Shown here one piece after another: positions 1 through 9,936 of a stretch of DNA of 64,000 nt; position 1 is the first letter of the stretch, and every line of letters begins with the position of its first letter. The stretch comes from Malus domestica (lineage: Eukaryota > Streptophyta > Magnoliopsida > Rosales > Rosaceae): positions 31,445,501-31,509,500 of the forward strand of contig NC_091674.1 in the NCBI RefSeq assembly GCF_042453785.1, in the 5' to 3' direction. The notes beneath the pieces were generated by a model. The model was not told the origin of the DNA and did not search any database. It saw only the letters and a program-made list of their open reading frames with translations. The position numbers and the translations under genes are program-made.

Positions 1-144
1 AGAAAAATTGGAAACCTCGACGCCGTATTTGATGGCAACGCCGGCCAGTGTGTCCATCTTTGAGACTTGGTGCTCTATGTAATTCTTGCCGCCGCCGCCT
101 CCTCCTCCATTATTCTCGGCCGACCTTGTATTGGAAGGAGACAT
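1..144 (-). CDS. LysM domain-containing protein, first exon (partial)
   Basis: The minus strand opens with ATG at 144 and reads MSPSNTRSAENNGGGGGKNY, then a segment of the form YIEHQVSKMDTLAGVAIKYG. That is the start of a LysM domain of the plant intracellular LysM type, in which the phrase 'DTLAGVAIKYGVEV' normally leads to 'ADIKRLN'. Here the reading departs from the family after GVE, exactly at a GTTTCC that could be a splice donor near position 13-18, so exon 1 may end there and the bases to position 1 may be intron. There is no signal peptide; a glycine run precedes the domain. LysM domains bind N-acetylglucosamine-containing glycans in other proteins, but the role of this soluble type is not settled. 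The rest of the gene lies outside the window. Confidence 0.62.
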   Translation of the reverse strand, partial: MSPSNTRSAENNGGGGGGGKNYIEHQVSKMDTLAGVAIKYGVEVSNFS

Positions 145-1761
145 AATTGATATGCCTCTTCTTCTCCGATCTCTCGTCCCTTGGCAGCTGTAGCCGAGTG
201 CCGAGTGCCGAGTGCCTCAAATCCAATCCAAATCCAATGGGACTTCGGGGGTAAGAGAGTTTTTCAGAAAGCAAACTGACACAAAACCAGATCCATACAG
301 TAATACAAGAGAAAGAATAAAAATAATATTAAATTGTAAAGAAAAATCAAGTCCACAAAAAAGTCAAATACTTGGCCTTCTTCTTCTTCTTGTATGGTGA
401 TGGTGATGGTGATTGTGCTGCTGGAGAAGAAGCATCAGGCAGACAGTTGTTATTTGATTTTTCAAACATTCAAAATAAAATAATAATATTATATTTTCCT
501 TTGACGCGGAATGACAGAGTTGAGTTGAGTTGATGGAGGACTTGAGGAGGACAGCGGACAAGAGAGAGAGGGAGAAGCCGAACCGACTACCGACACATCT
601 CTCAGGCTCAGCAGCAGTAACACTCAATCATTTTTTTCATTTTATTTTTATGCCTAATATTAGATTATTAGAGAATCACCTATCTGTTCTTCTTTCATTT
701 TCTATCTCTTTTCTTCATTTGTGCAATTCTTGGCTTTGATTGGTCTAATAGGGCACTCTTCCGGAGCAGATTTATGTGGTGATACAGTAGTTGAAAAATA
801 ATTTTTATTGAAAAAAAAAAAAAACTAGGATTTAAACCTTGTAGTGAAGTCTTTTAGTATTTTAAGCTCAAAATTAAAAATTTCGCCCTTTTTCATTAAT
901 TGTTAGTATATTAGGCTTGCATATGAGACTAAAACGATAAAATTAGCCTCACATGTAGCATCACACACTAACAAAAGGAGGGTTCAACTTTAGCCTAGGG
1001 TAATGTTAGGGTGACTAAATTTAAAAACAAAATTAGCAAACTAAATGATGTGTCACCAATAAGAATGAGCACGTTTATCAACGGTTAAGGAATAAACCAA
1101 CTCTCAACTTCAATGTAGTTTAGTTTTAAAAAAATTTCTCCAAATTTAATCTCCCTAGTCTCCAAATTTATCACATGTTAGTAATTAACAAAAAATTAGA
1201 TAAAATCTTTAATTTTACACATAAATCTTAACAAACTTCACCTCTTACCATAATTTTTTTTCTATCTTAGCATTTTGTATCGTACGATAAAGTCACGCGA
1301 AGGAACGACTCTCCCAGTCCCACCTCCGGGCCCCACCCTCCTTCTCGTAGTCGTATGCGTATATGTATTTGCATTCCCACTTAGACTTGCTTCCCCCTAC
1401 ATAAGGTTGGAAGCTTTTTTTTTTTTTTTTTTTTCGAGAAGAGCACAACGGGGGCACAAGGAGGAGGAGAAAAAGAGGGACAATGTTGAACTATTTCATT
1501 AATGCATGTGATAGAGAATAGAATTCTCTCATCTCCTTTTATATTCTCATCTCATTTCCTTCTTTCTTCTCACATTTTGCTTTTTGTCTTTTTGTTTCTA
1601 TAAAAAAATCAATACAAGATGTTGACGTACCTTAATCGTAACCGTTCAAGTAAAAGATAATGAATGAAGAGAAAAAATCATTCTACGTGATATAGACCTA
1701 CCGACTCAACTTCATCACAATAAGTTAGTAAGTCATCCTAACATAGATATATAAATATATA
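145..1761. other. Intergenic, upstream of the LysM gene
   Basis: AT-rich sequence with no supported gene. It holds simple repeats (CTTCTT and GGTGAT runs near 375-415, poly-T near 1415-1434). Short open frames here lack splice or homology support. The first few hundred bases probably include the 5' leader and promoter of the LysM gene, but no element could be assigned. Confidence 0.4.
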
Positions 1762-2257
1762 GGTAAAGTGATGATTTAGTCCCTGAACTATCAACTCAGT
1801 AAAAATTAGGTTCTTAAATTATTTTTTCAGTAATAAGTCCCTAAATTCATTAAAAATTGCTAATGTCATCCCTACTAACTATTATATTCAAAGTTATTTT
1901 ATTTAATTTTTCGTCATTTAAGTCACTTGACACACTTTAGAGTGTAATATTGTTCTTTTCTCGCCTATAAGCCCTTAACATTTAATATAGATTGCAAATC
2001 TAACGTCTTATTTACCTTCAAAAGTTCACTCCACATACTATTTCTTTATGTAAAATTATCAAGTTACCCTCCAATATGTATCACATGCAAGTAACATGAC
2101 TTAAATTAACGGAAAATTGAATTTAAGCTTCGAATATAATATTAACGATGTAACTGGCAGATTTTTATAATTCAAGTACTTATTTTTCTGGAAAAAATAG
2201 TTTAAAGACCTAATTTTCATTAATGTGATAATTCATAGACTAAAATGACAGTTCACC
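1762..2257. mobile_element. MITE with about 80-bp terminal inverted repeats
   Basis: The left end (GGTAAAGTGATGATTTAGTC...) and the reverse complement of the right end (GGTGAACTGTCATTTTAGTC...) align over roughly 80 bp with scattered mismatches, including the shared block AAAATTAGGT. The element is about 496 bp, AT-rich and codes for nothing. Long imperfect inverted repeats suggest a Mutator-type or foldback MITE. No clear target duplication is visible because the flanks are TATA-like and ATAC simple repeats. Confidence 0.65.
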
Positions 2258-3722
2258 ATACATACATACATACATACATATATAATGTATTTTAAGTTCA
2301 ACTTTGCATCCTCTTTTAGTATTAACGATGTCTTCCTAACATTTTTTATATCATTCCAAATTAAAAGGGTAAAAAGACTGTTATATCATTCCACATTAAA
2401 AGGGTCATCCATTATGTAGTAGCAACGGCATGTTTACTTAACAAAAATTGGAAAAGACATGAAAGGGAAAGCTTAAAAGTAGGATAACTGGATAAGTAAG
2501 AAGAGAGAATCTAAACAACCAATCCCTCCTAGTCAATCCGATTCCTTATTTTTTGGTATTTGTTTATGGATTTTAAGAAAAACTTGTGCTTTTCTAATCT
2601 TTACGTGTAAGTAAACGCATGAGAAAGTTAAAGAATAAAATGATTTCCATATCCATATTTTTGTTACCGCAATGAACTCATGAATCAAAATGATTTCAAT
2701 TCCTGTTTCTTGTAAGTAAACATGCCCTAAAATCAATTGGAAATGTTGCTATAATCTTGTCTTTTCCATTTTAATATTAATCAAGCTACTATTTATACAG
2801 ACCATGAAACCAAAATGAAATGATATCTATGAGGATCAATCATTGGCATGGAAAATATATTTTGCAGAAGAGATGGCTGTCAGGTAAATTTATATGCAAA
2901 GTTTTATACAGTCTAGAGAGAGAGAGAGTTTGTATAGTATTTGAAGTTGGAAGAATGCAAACAAGGCAAAAGGTTCTCTGTGGTAATGCACAAGAAAGAA
3001 AGCTGGGTTAGGTTATTTATTAAAATTACACAAACACCCTTACTTAACTGGTGCTTAGAGGGTATGTAGGTAGACTCAAACTGACCCGTAAAATGTCATG
3101 CGATTAACGGGTCCATCCGTTAACTACCTAACCAGTTAATCATCCACCCAAATGTTGATTTTAATGGGTGGGTTGGGTCAAGTTGGCTCCAAAATGCCAC
3201 CTACTCCAAGGTATCAGACACAATGTGATTTTTGGCTACTAAATTCTTGATGCACGGTCAAATAACACGGCCATGGCAACACCAATCTCCATTTCTACTC
3301 ACTACATACTGGCGGTCAAGTTCATCACCACTAAAGGGATTCACGATTACGGCCATAAACTCCGTGGTTAGGGCGCCTAATCACAATTTGGGTGGGGGTG
3401 GGGTGGGCGTGACAATAACAAATATATAGAATCAGAGATACAATATCAAAACCATTTCACAGCTACACTACAATATAAGCCAATTAAGAAAGAAAGACAA
3501 TGCCTCATATTACAGACATATCCCCAAAATTACCATGGTACCAAAATTTAAAAATAAAAATAAAAAATTACACGACACTCGACAACACGGATCATGCACA
3601 TAAAATTCTCATAAATTGATGATGAATCTATAAAAGAATTCACAACAATGAAAAATAACGATGGACATTTACCTATGATTATCAGGACAAAATATTTAGA
3701 GAAAAACAATTGTCACTAACTG
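2258..3722. other. Intergenic, no gene seen
   Basis: AT-rich sequence starting with a short ATAC microsatellite (about 2257-2280). A near-repeat of a short phrase (TATATCATTCCA.ATTAAAAGGG) occurs twice near 2347 and 2380. No open frame here carries a recognisable domain. Confidence 0.4.
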
Positions 3723-3785
3723 TTAATGTGTAAGATCTTTCTCTTTGTTCAACAATTGGTTGCATATCCAATCTGCCAACTGTAC
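3723..3785 (-). CDS. Possible isolated terminal exon (unassigned)
   Basis: On the minus strand a pyrimidine-rich stretch ends in TAG at 3786-3788 and is followed by 21 in-frame codons reading VQLADWICNQLLNKEKD-LTH and then a stop. The acceptor is good and the peptide looks protein-like, so this could be the last coding exon of a minus-strand gene. I found no convincing upstream exons between here and the RING gene and cannot name a protein. It may equally be chance or a relic. Confidence 0.2.
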   Translation of the reverse strand, partial: VQLADWICNQLLNKEKDLTH

Positions 3786-3940
3786 CTACCAAAAAGAGAC
3801 AAAGCAACCATTTAATTGAAAACTTAATAAATTTATAATATCAGAGCGACAGAGATAGAGAGAGGGAGAGAAAACATTGAGAGCACATAAATTCAAAACT
3901 AAACACGACGCCACATGGCAAACTAGAAAAAAAGAGCACT

Positions 3941-4208
3941 AAGGACTCGTTTGATGTCTAGGATTGAATATTTCACAGTATTCAACATATTTTGAAGGAA
4001 GAGATGGAAAAACTGTGTCCAATTTAAAAGTAGAAGATGGATCCAATCCCCCCAAATGAAAGGACTAGAAGGGACAAGTTTCCTTCATGTCTAATCTTCC
4101 ACTTCTAATACCCTATAAATGAAAAATCATACACCAACCTTCAATATACCTTGAATTTTATGAGTTATCCATTCCAATTCAATCCTAGACACCAAGCAAT
4201 CCCAAAAG
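3941..4208. mobile_element. Short MITE with matching inverted ends
   Basis: The left end contains TTGATGTCTAGGATTGAAT and the right end its reverse complement, ATTCAATCCTAGACACCAA, with one mismatch near the outer edge. The unit is about 270 bp and non-coding. The phrase 'gtttgatgtctaggattg' is typical of hAT- or Harbinger-type MITEs in Rosaceae genomes, in my memory. Confidence 0.6.
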
Positions 4209-6212
4209 TCTTAGAACTTATAACATAAAGCTATGTTAAGGACTTGCTTCATAAACTAAATGAATCATGCACATAAATGCTGCTGGAAATATAGTCAAAC
4301 ATGCACTCGAAATAATCCAACCAAGGATCCATATTGATTTCCTCAAGTTTCACTATACTAAAACAAAAGAACCTCATTCATGTATGGATTGGCTTAAAAA
4401 ACTTGGTCGCACAGAAAGACTCATACGATCCAATACTAATACAAACAAGACAGCCTAGATTTGAATGGAAAAGAGAAATAAACATTAAAATCTGATTTGA
4501 ATGGATAGAAATACTCATACTATCCAATACTGATACAAACAAAACAGCCTAGATTTTTGTATGGTCTAACTCTTTTGAATGGATGGAACACAATACAAAA
4601 ATCTCATCAGCACACAACTTCAGATGATTCTGATAGCAACAAGAGAATTATGAGTATTACAATTTAACTAAAAATGCAAACAAGTATGCTCCTATAAAAA
4701 ATCTGATGCATCCAACGATTCAAGAGTCCGACAAACCTAAGAATTCGCAAGTCATAACTGTCGTATTTAGAAAATTGGAAAACAAGCAGAATAACCACTT
4801 CCCCAATAGCTTATGGTCAACCTACTGCTTAGAATTTGTATCTCATAACTTCCACATTTAGGAAGTGGAATATGAGCAGAATAACTACTGTCCCACTAGC
4901 TTATAGCCAAATTACCGCGTGAAATTTATAAAGCACTCTGACCCACCTATACATCCAACCCCATCTCTTCTTCACTTTTTGAGAGTAACCTTCAAAAGTT
5001 GGATACATAAAATAGAAAAAACTCAGAACAACTTGATCTTTTGAAATAAATCAGGAAGGATGAGTCACATATTCTCAAATCTAGAGACTAAGGTCACTGA
5101 TATAGATCCATAATCATACATGATTGGAATGGTGATCTATGACTACCCTGACCAGGGACACCAGATTAAGACACAAGAAAAGAACAGAAGGTTCACTCCT
5201 GGACAAAGTAGGTTTATTCCAAGAGTTAGACAACATTACCCTAGAACACTGCAGATGGTGATCTTAGCCTTTACACATAATAAACCTAGTATGTCGTGGC
5301 ATTGGTGCTTATGCACCTCGTAGATCTCTCAACTATAAACAAATATCATACTGTCTAGGATATCAAACATTATCCTAGAGATGTCGTTAAAGTCACCTCC
5401 TACAACCATCTCAGGAGATACGGGTGATATCAGCCATATCACAGTACGGCGATTGGATACACCAAAATAACAATCATTATGAGTATCAACCAACGCAGCG
5501 GCATTTATGTGTGTTATACACAATGGTTTAGTATTATTAGATATGCATCCACAATTCACATCTGTACATTTCCAGAGTTCTTCAGGTATGCATTATAGAC
5601 TTTTACTAGTTCAAAGAAGGTAATTTATAAGATTGTTGAGGCTTGTTGGAAGTTTTAGATGAATGGAGGTCTACCAGGACTGTTACATGAAGATATCTTT
5701 TTAATACGCAGTAGGTGTTCGACTTTTATGTCATGGTAGATTAACCACAAATGGGGAAGTCATACCCTTGTCGTTGTTTAAATATGTATTTTCTAGCATT
5801 TTTCACTGGTTGCACGTTGCTTCTGGAGAAACCAATATGACCCACTGCTTACGACAGTTTCTTCCTTTTACCTAACACTATAGGACTCCCAGTCGTTTCA
5901 TCCCACATTGATTAGCTACAAATAACTCGTGCAAAACAATGTTTCTAAGGTACAATCCAGTTGCAAGTTTGCCACATAGAAGGTTTACGAATAAGTATTA
6001 TCAAATAAAGACTTCAAATTTACATGATTTTTCATGAAAATATGAGTTAAACTAGTGATGCAAAAATAAAGGAGCTAACGATCATTGTTTGCCAAGGATA
6101 TAAATAACAAAGTTTGACAGGCACATTCAAGCTTGTTAGGTCAGAATAACCAAATGGAAGACAAAGATATATGAATGTGTTAGGTAAGTAACAAGTGCAA
6201 TACCAATTGTGC
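4209..6212. other. Intergenic; 3' flank of the RING gene
   Basis: No gene is supported. Short phrases recur (for example AACAAGACAGCCTAGATTTGAATGG near 4445 and a variant near 4533; CTTATGGTCAACC/CTTATAGCCAAAT near 4811 and 4900), showing small local duplications. A weak LINE-like relic lies at 5329-5559. The last few hundred bases before 6213 probably form the 3' untranslated region of the RING gene. Confidence 0.4.
5329..5559 (-). pseudogene. Possible L1-type LINE endonuclease relic
   Basis: A 76-codon minus-strand frame contains MVVGGDFNDI, which resembles the GGDFN motif of the apurinic-type endonuclease in plant L1 LINEs, preceded by RRTVIWLIS. Nothing else of a LINE is recognisable around it, so this would be a small, old fragment. 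It opens with a non-ATG or internal start, and the assignment rests on one motif. Confidence 0.22.
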
Positions 6213-7379
6213 TCAATCAAGATCTTCTTGCCTAGGCTCCTCCGATCCAGGGTTATGCCTTCCCCTATTCCCTGAGTTCGACTCCTCATTGTTTCCACTC
6301 CCAGTATTGCTAGTCTCGGCCGGACCACCAAGTGCCCCAAAAAAGCGTGGTAGGGAAATGGTAAACCTCCGCTCCACCGTTCGAGGACTTGGACTCGGAT
6401 TGTCTAGAGATGGCGTGCCAATTCCTAACCCAAACCCACTACCACTCCCACCACCGCCCATAGAAATATTAGTCCCACCAGGAGCCGCAGATTGACTAGT
6501 TTGATTGCCATTTCCGGAGTCCCCACGGATCCTCTGCTCGTATTCAGGATCATCAGTGGGCAACTCGTGGCGACAGACAGGACATGAGTTATGCAATTCC
6601 AGCCAAGGCAGAATACAATCCGAGTGGTATAAGTGCTTACAGGGCATCTGTTTGGCCTCCTCACCGAGCTCGAATGAGTCCTTACACACCGCGCACTGTG
6701 ACGAATCCGAAGCCAACAACTCCTCTGAGATTTTCACAACCGGCAAGGCTACGATGGCGGACTTAGAGGCAGGTGGGGTGCCGTACCTGTTTGGATCGTT
6801 CTCGGCTAATTGTTGGATCAATTGCTCGATGCCCGGGCCAAAGAAGTAATCGCCGAGATTAAGATTGGTGGGAACACGAAAACCAAATGGGTCCCCGCCG
6901 CCGCCGCCAGGGCTGCCATCGATCACGAACTGGACATTGGCACCATTTGCCCTCAGGGTTTGCAAGTAGTTCTGGAGGAAGACGAAGGGGTTGAAGGCGT
7001 CGGGGTCCTGAAAGGGTGAGGAGCGTGAGGGTGCGCCACCGAAGAGGGAGGAGAGATCATCGGCGAGATTGGCAGGGGCGGGAGCGGAATCGGGAGCGGG
7101 ACCAGAGGCGGAGGAGGAGAAGAGGAGGGGAAATCCGCTGGAGGCGAAGGGAGGGGCGTCGGAGGAGGGGAAGGAGAAGAAAGGATTGGGGGGGAAAGGG
7201 TTAGGGTTAGGGTTGGGGGTTTCCATCTCTTCGAGGAAGCCGCCGCTGCAAAGAGGGCAAACGAGATCGTAGGTAGGTGAGGGGGTGAGGGAAACCGTAC
7301 GGTCGCACCGGTGGCAGAAGTAAAGCTGAGGGGCGATCGGACCGCCAACACTGCCGGAGTGGCCGCCCGAGGACGACAT
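6213..7379 (-). CDS. RING-H2 E3 ubiquitin-protein ligase, RING1/CIP8-like
   Basis: A single-exon gene of 388 residues. Residues 22-44 form an N-terminal zinc ribbon (CHRC ... CPLC) found in plant RING1/CIP8/RDUF-type ligases. Residues 229-269 form a complete RING-H2 finger with C229, C232, C247, H249, H252, C255, C266 and C269 all present. Between them lies a Pro/Ser/Phe-rich low-complexity linker, and the C-terminal tail is Gly/Ser/Asn-rich and probably disordered. By family knowledge it should recruit an E2 and ubiquitinate substrates in nucleus or cytosol; the substrate cannot be told from sequence. The start is the first in-frame ATG and begins MSSSGGHSG. A GA-repeat microsatellite lies upstream at 7512-7541, probably in the 5' leader. 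The length fits the family. Confidence 0.92.
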   Translation of the reverse strand: MSSSGGHSGSVGGPIAPQLYFCHRCDRTVSLTPSPTYDLVCPLCSGGFLEEMETPNPNPNPFPPNPFFSFPSSDAPPFASSGFPLLFSSSASGPAPDSAPAPANLADDLSSLFGGAPSRSSPFQDPDAFNPFVFLQNYLQTLRANGANVQFVIDGSPGGGGGDPFGFRVPTNLNLGDYFFGPGIEQLIQQLAENDPNRYGTPPASKSAIVALPVVKISEELLASDSSQCAVCKDSFELGEEAKQMPCKHLYHSDCILPWLELHNSCPVCRHELPTDDPEYEQRIRGDSGNGNQTSQSAAPGGTNISMGGGGSGSGFGLGIGTPSLDNPSPSPRTVERRFTISLPRFFGALGGPAETSNTGSGNNEESNSGNRGRHNPGSEEPRQEDLD

Positions 7380-7510
7380 GACTCTTGGGTTGAGAAAGGA
7401 GAGGGAGAGATTTGGCAGAGAGGACGTGCGAGGTTATATGGAGGACGAAACGAGGGAGACCTGAAACTCAAGGCTCACTTTTGGCTAAGGGGAGGGAGTT
7501 TTTACTTTTT

Positions 7511-7511
<1 letters not shown>

Positions 7512-7541
<30 letters not shown>
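7512..7541. repeat. (GA)n microsatellite
   Basis: About 15 GA units, 130-160 bp upstream of the RING gene start, in the likely 5' leader or core promoter. GA/CT runs are common in plant core promoters. Confidence 0.85.
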
Positions 7542-7545
<4 letters not shown>

Positions 7546-7579
7546 GAGTGGTAACTAATGAGTGGATGAAATGTGGCGT

Positions 7580-8170
7580 TTAGGCGAGTGCGCGCCGATG
7601 TACGACCACACGACGGTTGTGGACTACTAGGAGTGGACTCTTTGTCCTAATACACTACAACGCTATCTTTCTTTTTTCTTTTCTAATTTAATTCCTTATT
7701 TTTCATCCTATTTAAAATGGTTTTTTCCTTTTACTCTTTTAATCCTAACCCTATTCCTATATTTATGGGTTTAGATTTTTTTCCTTTTAATGATTACATT
7801 TGGTTTTTTCTTTTTTTTTATTAAATGTAAATTCTATAAAGGCTTTAAGCTACAACTTTCTTTTCCCCACATTTTGCTAACAATTAACAAATGACGGTAA
7901 ATTCCCTCTTTCTTATTAAACAATTTAAAAAATAAGGTTATTTAAATAAAATTTAAAAATAACAACATTATGCAAGCTTCCATTTTGATTTACAGCAACA
8001 TATATGCTGGAAAAGTGATGACGAATAATCGGGCCGATTTAAGGAAAGGCTCAATTTGTATGAAATCAGATATTGTGTCATGAATTCATGCTTACTTTGC
8101 TTGAATGCCAAGCAATGCTTTAACTTGTTTCAAACTTGCAAAATCTTTCGTTTGGATTTTTTTACTAGCA
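7580..8170. other. Intergenic, promoter side of the RING gene
   Basis: AT- and T-rich sequence. No gene and no recognisable element. Confidence 0.4.
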
Positions 8171-8693
8171 CCCCACAAATTATTAAATACACCCCATTCA
8201 ATATTTAATGTTAAATGACTTGTATAAGATAACTATTTAAGCCCTAAAAATAAAATAAAAACAATTATTTTCATCCTGCACCCCAAATCATTTAAAAAGA
8301 TTTTGATTTTTTTCCTCTCTTTCCCTTATTGCTCATTCTTTATTTAGCTATTCTTAATTCTTGATCTGCCAAAATGCATTATTCATGAATTAAAAGACTA
8401 CAGCTGATATGAGTTTTGATGAACTCCTTAAACCAAAGTGATTTTTCACAGTACTGGAAATGAAGAAGCAACAAATAATGAATACATTAGTCAAAACTGA
8501 TATTTGGAGGTTGCAAATGTGCTCAAGACAAAGACTAATTTTTTTTTTTGGGACAAGATGAAGACTTGAGGTGGATTTTGGTGTGGGGTGTGAGGGTAGT
8601 TTTGGTTAGTAAGTGGGGTGTATTAAGTTAGTTTTTAGTTTAAAAAATGAGTGTGAGGTGTTTTAAGCATGGGGTGTATTCAACAATATGTGG
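8171..8693. mobile_element. MITE (about 520 bp) with CACCCC-rich inverted ends
   Basis: The left end reads CCCCACAAATTATTAAATAC then ACCCCAT. The reverse complement of the right end reads CCACATATTGTTGAATACAC then CCCATG. The shared core is an ...ATACACCCCAT motif and further CACCCCA phrases repeat inside both arms. The interior is non-coding and AT-rich. No clear target duplication was seen. Confidence 0.55.
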
Positions 8694-9801
8694 AATGCCA
8701 AGAAAACAACCCTAATCATTTTCAAGCAAATCTTTTGAGGTTGTAACCCGCGGACCTGAGGTTAGTAAAAAACCCCAAATCCAAAGAGCTAAAATTTAAT
8801 TATCATTGAAGTAATTTAAATACACGCGCGAAATTATATGCATGAGTGCAATGCAAAACGCCCTCCCTATTTCCCGTTAATCCATCTAATTTTGCCTCTT
8901 TTTGTCACCAGCCCCGAATTACGCATAAAGCCCATGTGCGTTTTGGGTTGACCTAAGACCTGATGCCTACAGAGTTGGGCTCAACTACACAAAAGCTCCT
9001 AGTCATTAGCACCATTTCCAAAATTTCTTTCTAATAATTCAACCCATTCTCACATCATGAATAGCTATGAAAGTTTCCATTTCTCTTTGCACATAGCAAG
9101 GATAATCATAAAATCAATATTGAAAACCAACTCGCCTTTAGAATCATCAATCATATTCGACCAACATTTCGAAACATTATTCAGATTCAAACCACCTTCA
9201 TAATAACGTAATAACAAACAGACATACAGAAGCAATATTCAAACTAAATAATAGAAGGTTTCCCAGAAACCCTACCTTGATTCCAAAGTAAAAGAGCAAC
9301 TCCACCTGATTGTGTAACATCGAACACATTGCTTCACCTCTTACGTTCCTAGGTACAAGTACAAGCTATCACTATAGCATGTATAACAAGTAAACCCTAT
9401 GCTAGGTACCTAGGATTTATTGCTCACTTCAGAAATCCATACATGAGCAATGACATGAAATTAGGCATATACAAATCACTTTAAAATAGTTTGAAACACT
9501 TCAGCCTCTAACTATATAAAAGCTTTACTCGTTTTGGTCTATGATCTGAGGGACAAAATCATATGGTACACATATATAATATAATCGTTTCTGACTTTAA
9601 AGAAATGCTTTATTGCCTAACATGGCTTAAAACGAATTTGACTAATAATGTTTAACTTGATAATATGATAAATAGCACTTGTATCATTACCTCTGCACGG
9701 GCCACAGCCGTGGAACAATCTAGCTCTCAAGGAGAAGCCAACGAATTCCACCCAATTAAACAGCATGTAGGAATTCCAAGGAGAAGGAATTTCTACTTGT
9801 C
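8694..9801. other. Intergenic, 3' side of the PPR gene
   Basis: No gene supported. AT-rich with scattered short repeats. The sequence beyond about 9700 approaches the PPR 3' end and may be its untranslated region. Confidence 0.4.
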
Positions 9802-9878
9802 TAAGATTTTATCATTTATAGCCGACCCCACTTAGTGGGAAAAGGCTTTGTTGTTGTTGTTGTAAGATTTTATCATTT
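9802..9878 (+). mobile_element. 45-bp RTE LINE 3' tail with 16-bp target-site duplications
   Basis: Positions 9818-9862 match the very 3' end of the RTE element also seen at 43,575-43,622: GCCGACCCCACTTAGTGGGA, AAAAGGCTTTG and then (TTG)n. The insert lies between two perfect copies of TAAGATTTTATCATTT (9802-9817 and 9863-9878). This is an extremely 5'-truncated retroposition event. The TAG inside the insert is the stop codon of the RTE ORF, so only about four codons of the ORF plus the short 3' tail were copied. It lies just downstream of the PPR gene. Confidence 0.9.
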
Positions 9879-9936
9879 GAATAATAGTAAGTGGATGAGA
9901 ATATGGAAGCAGGTACCAATGGAATTAAGCAGGTCT

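Noticed and set aside
7016-7272. Arg/Glu-rich plus-strand frames over the RING gene
   Set aside because: Antisense of the Pro/Ser-rich linker of the RING ligase.
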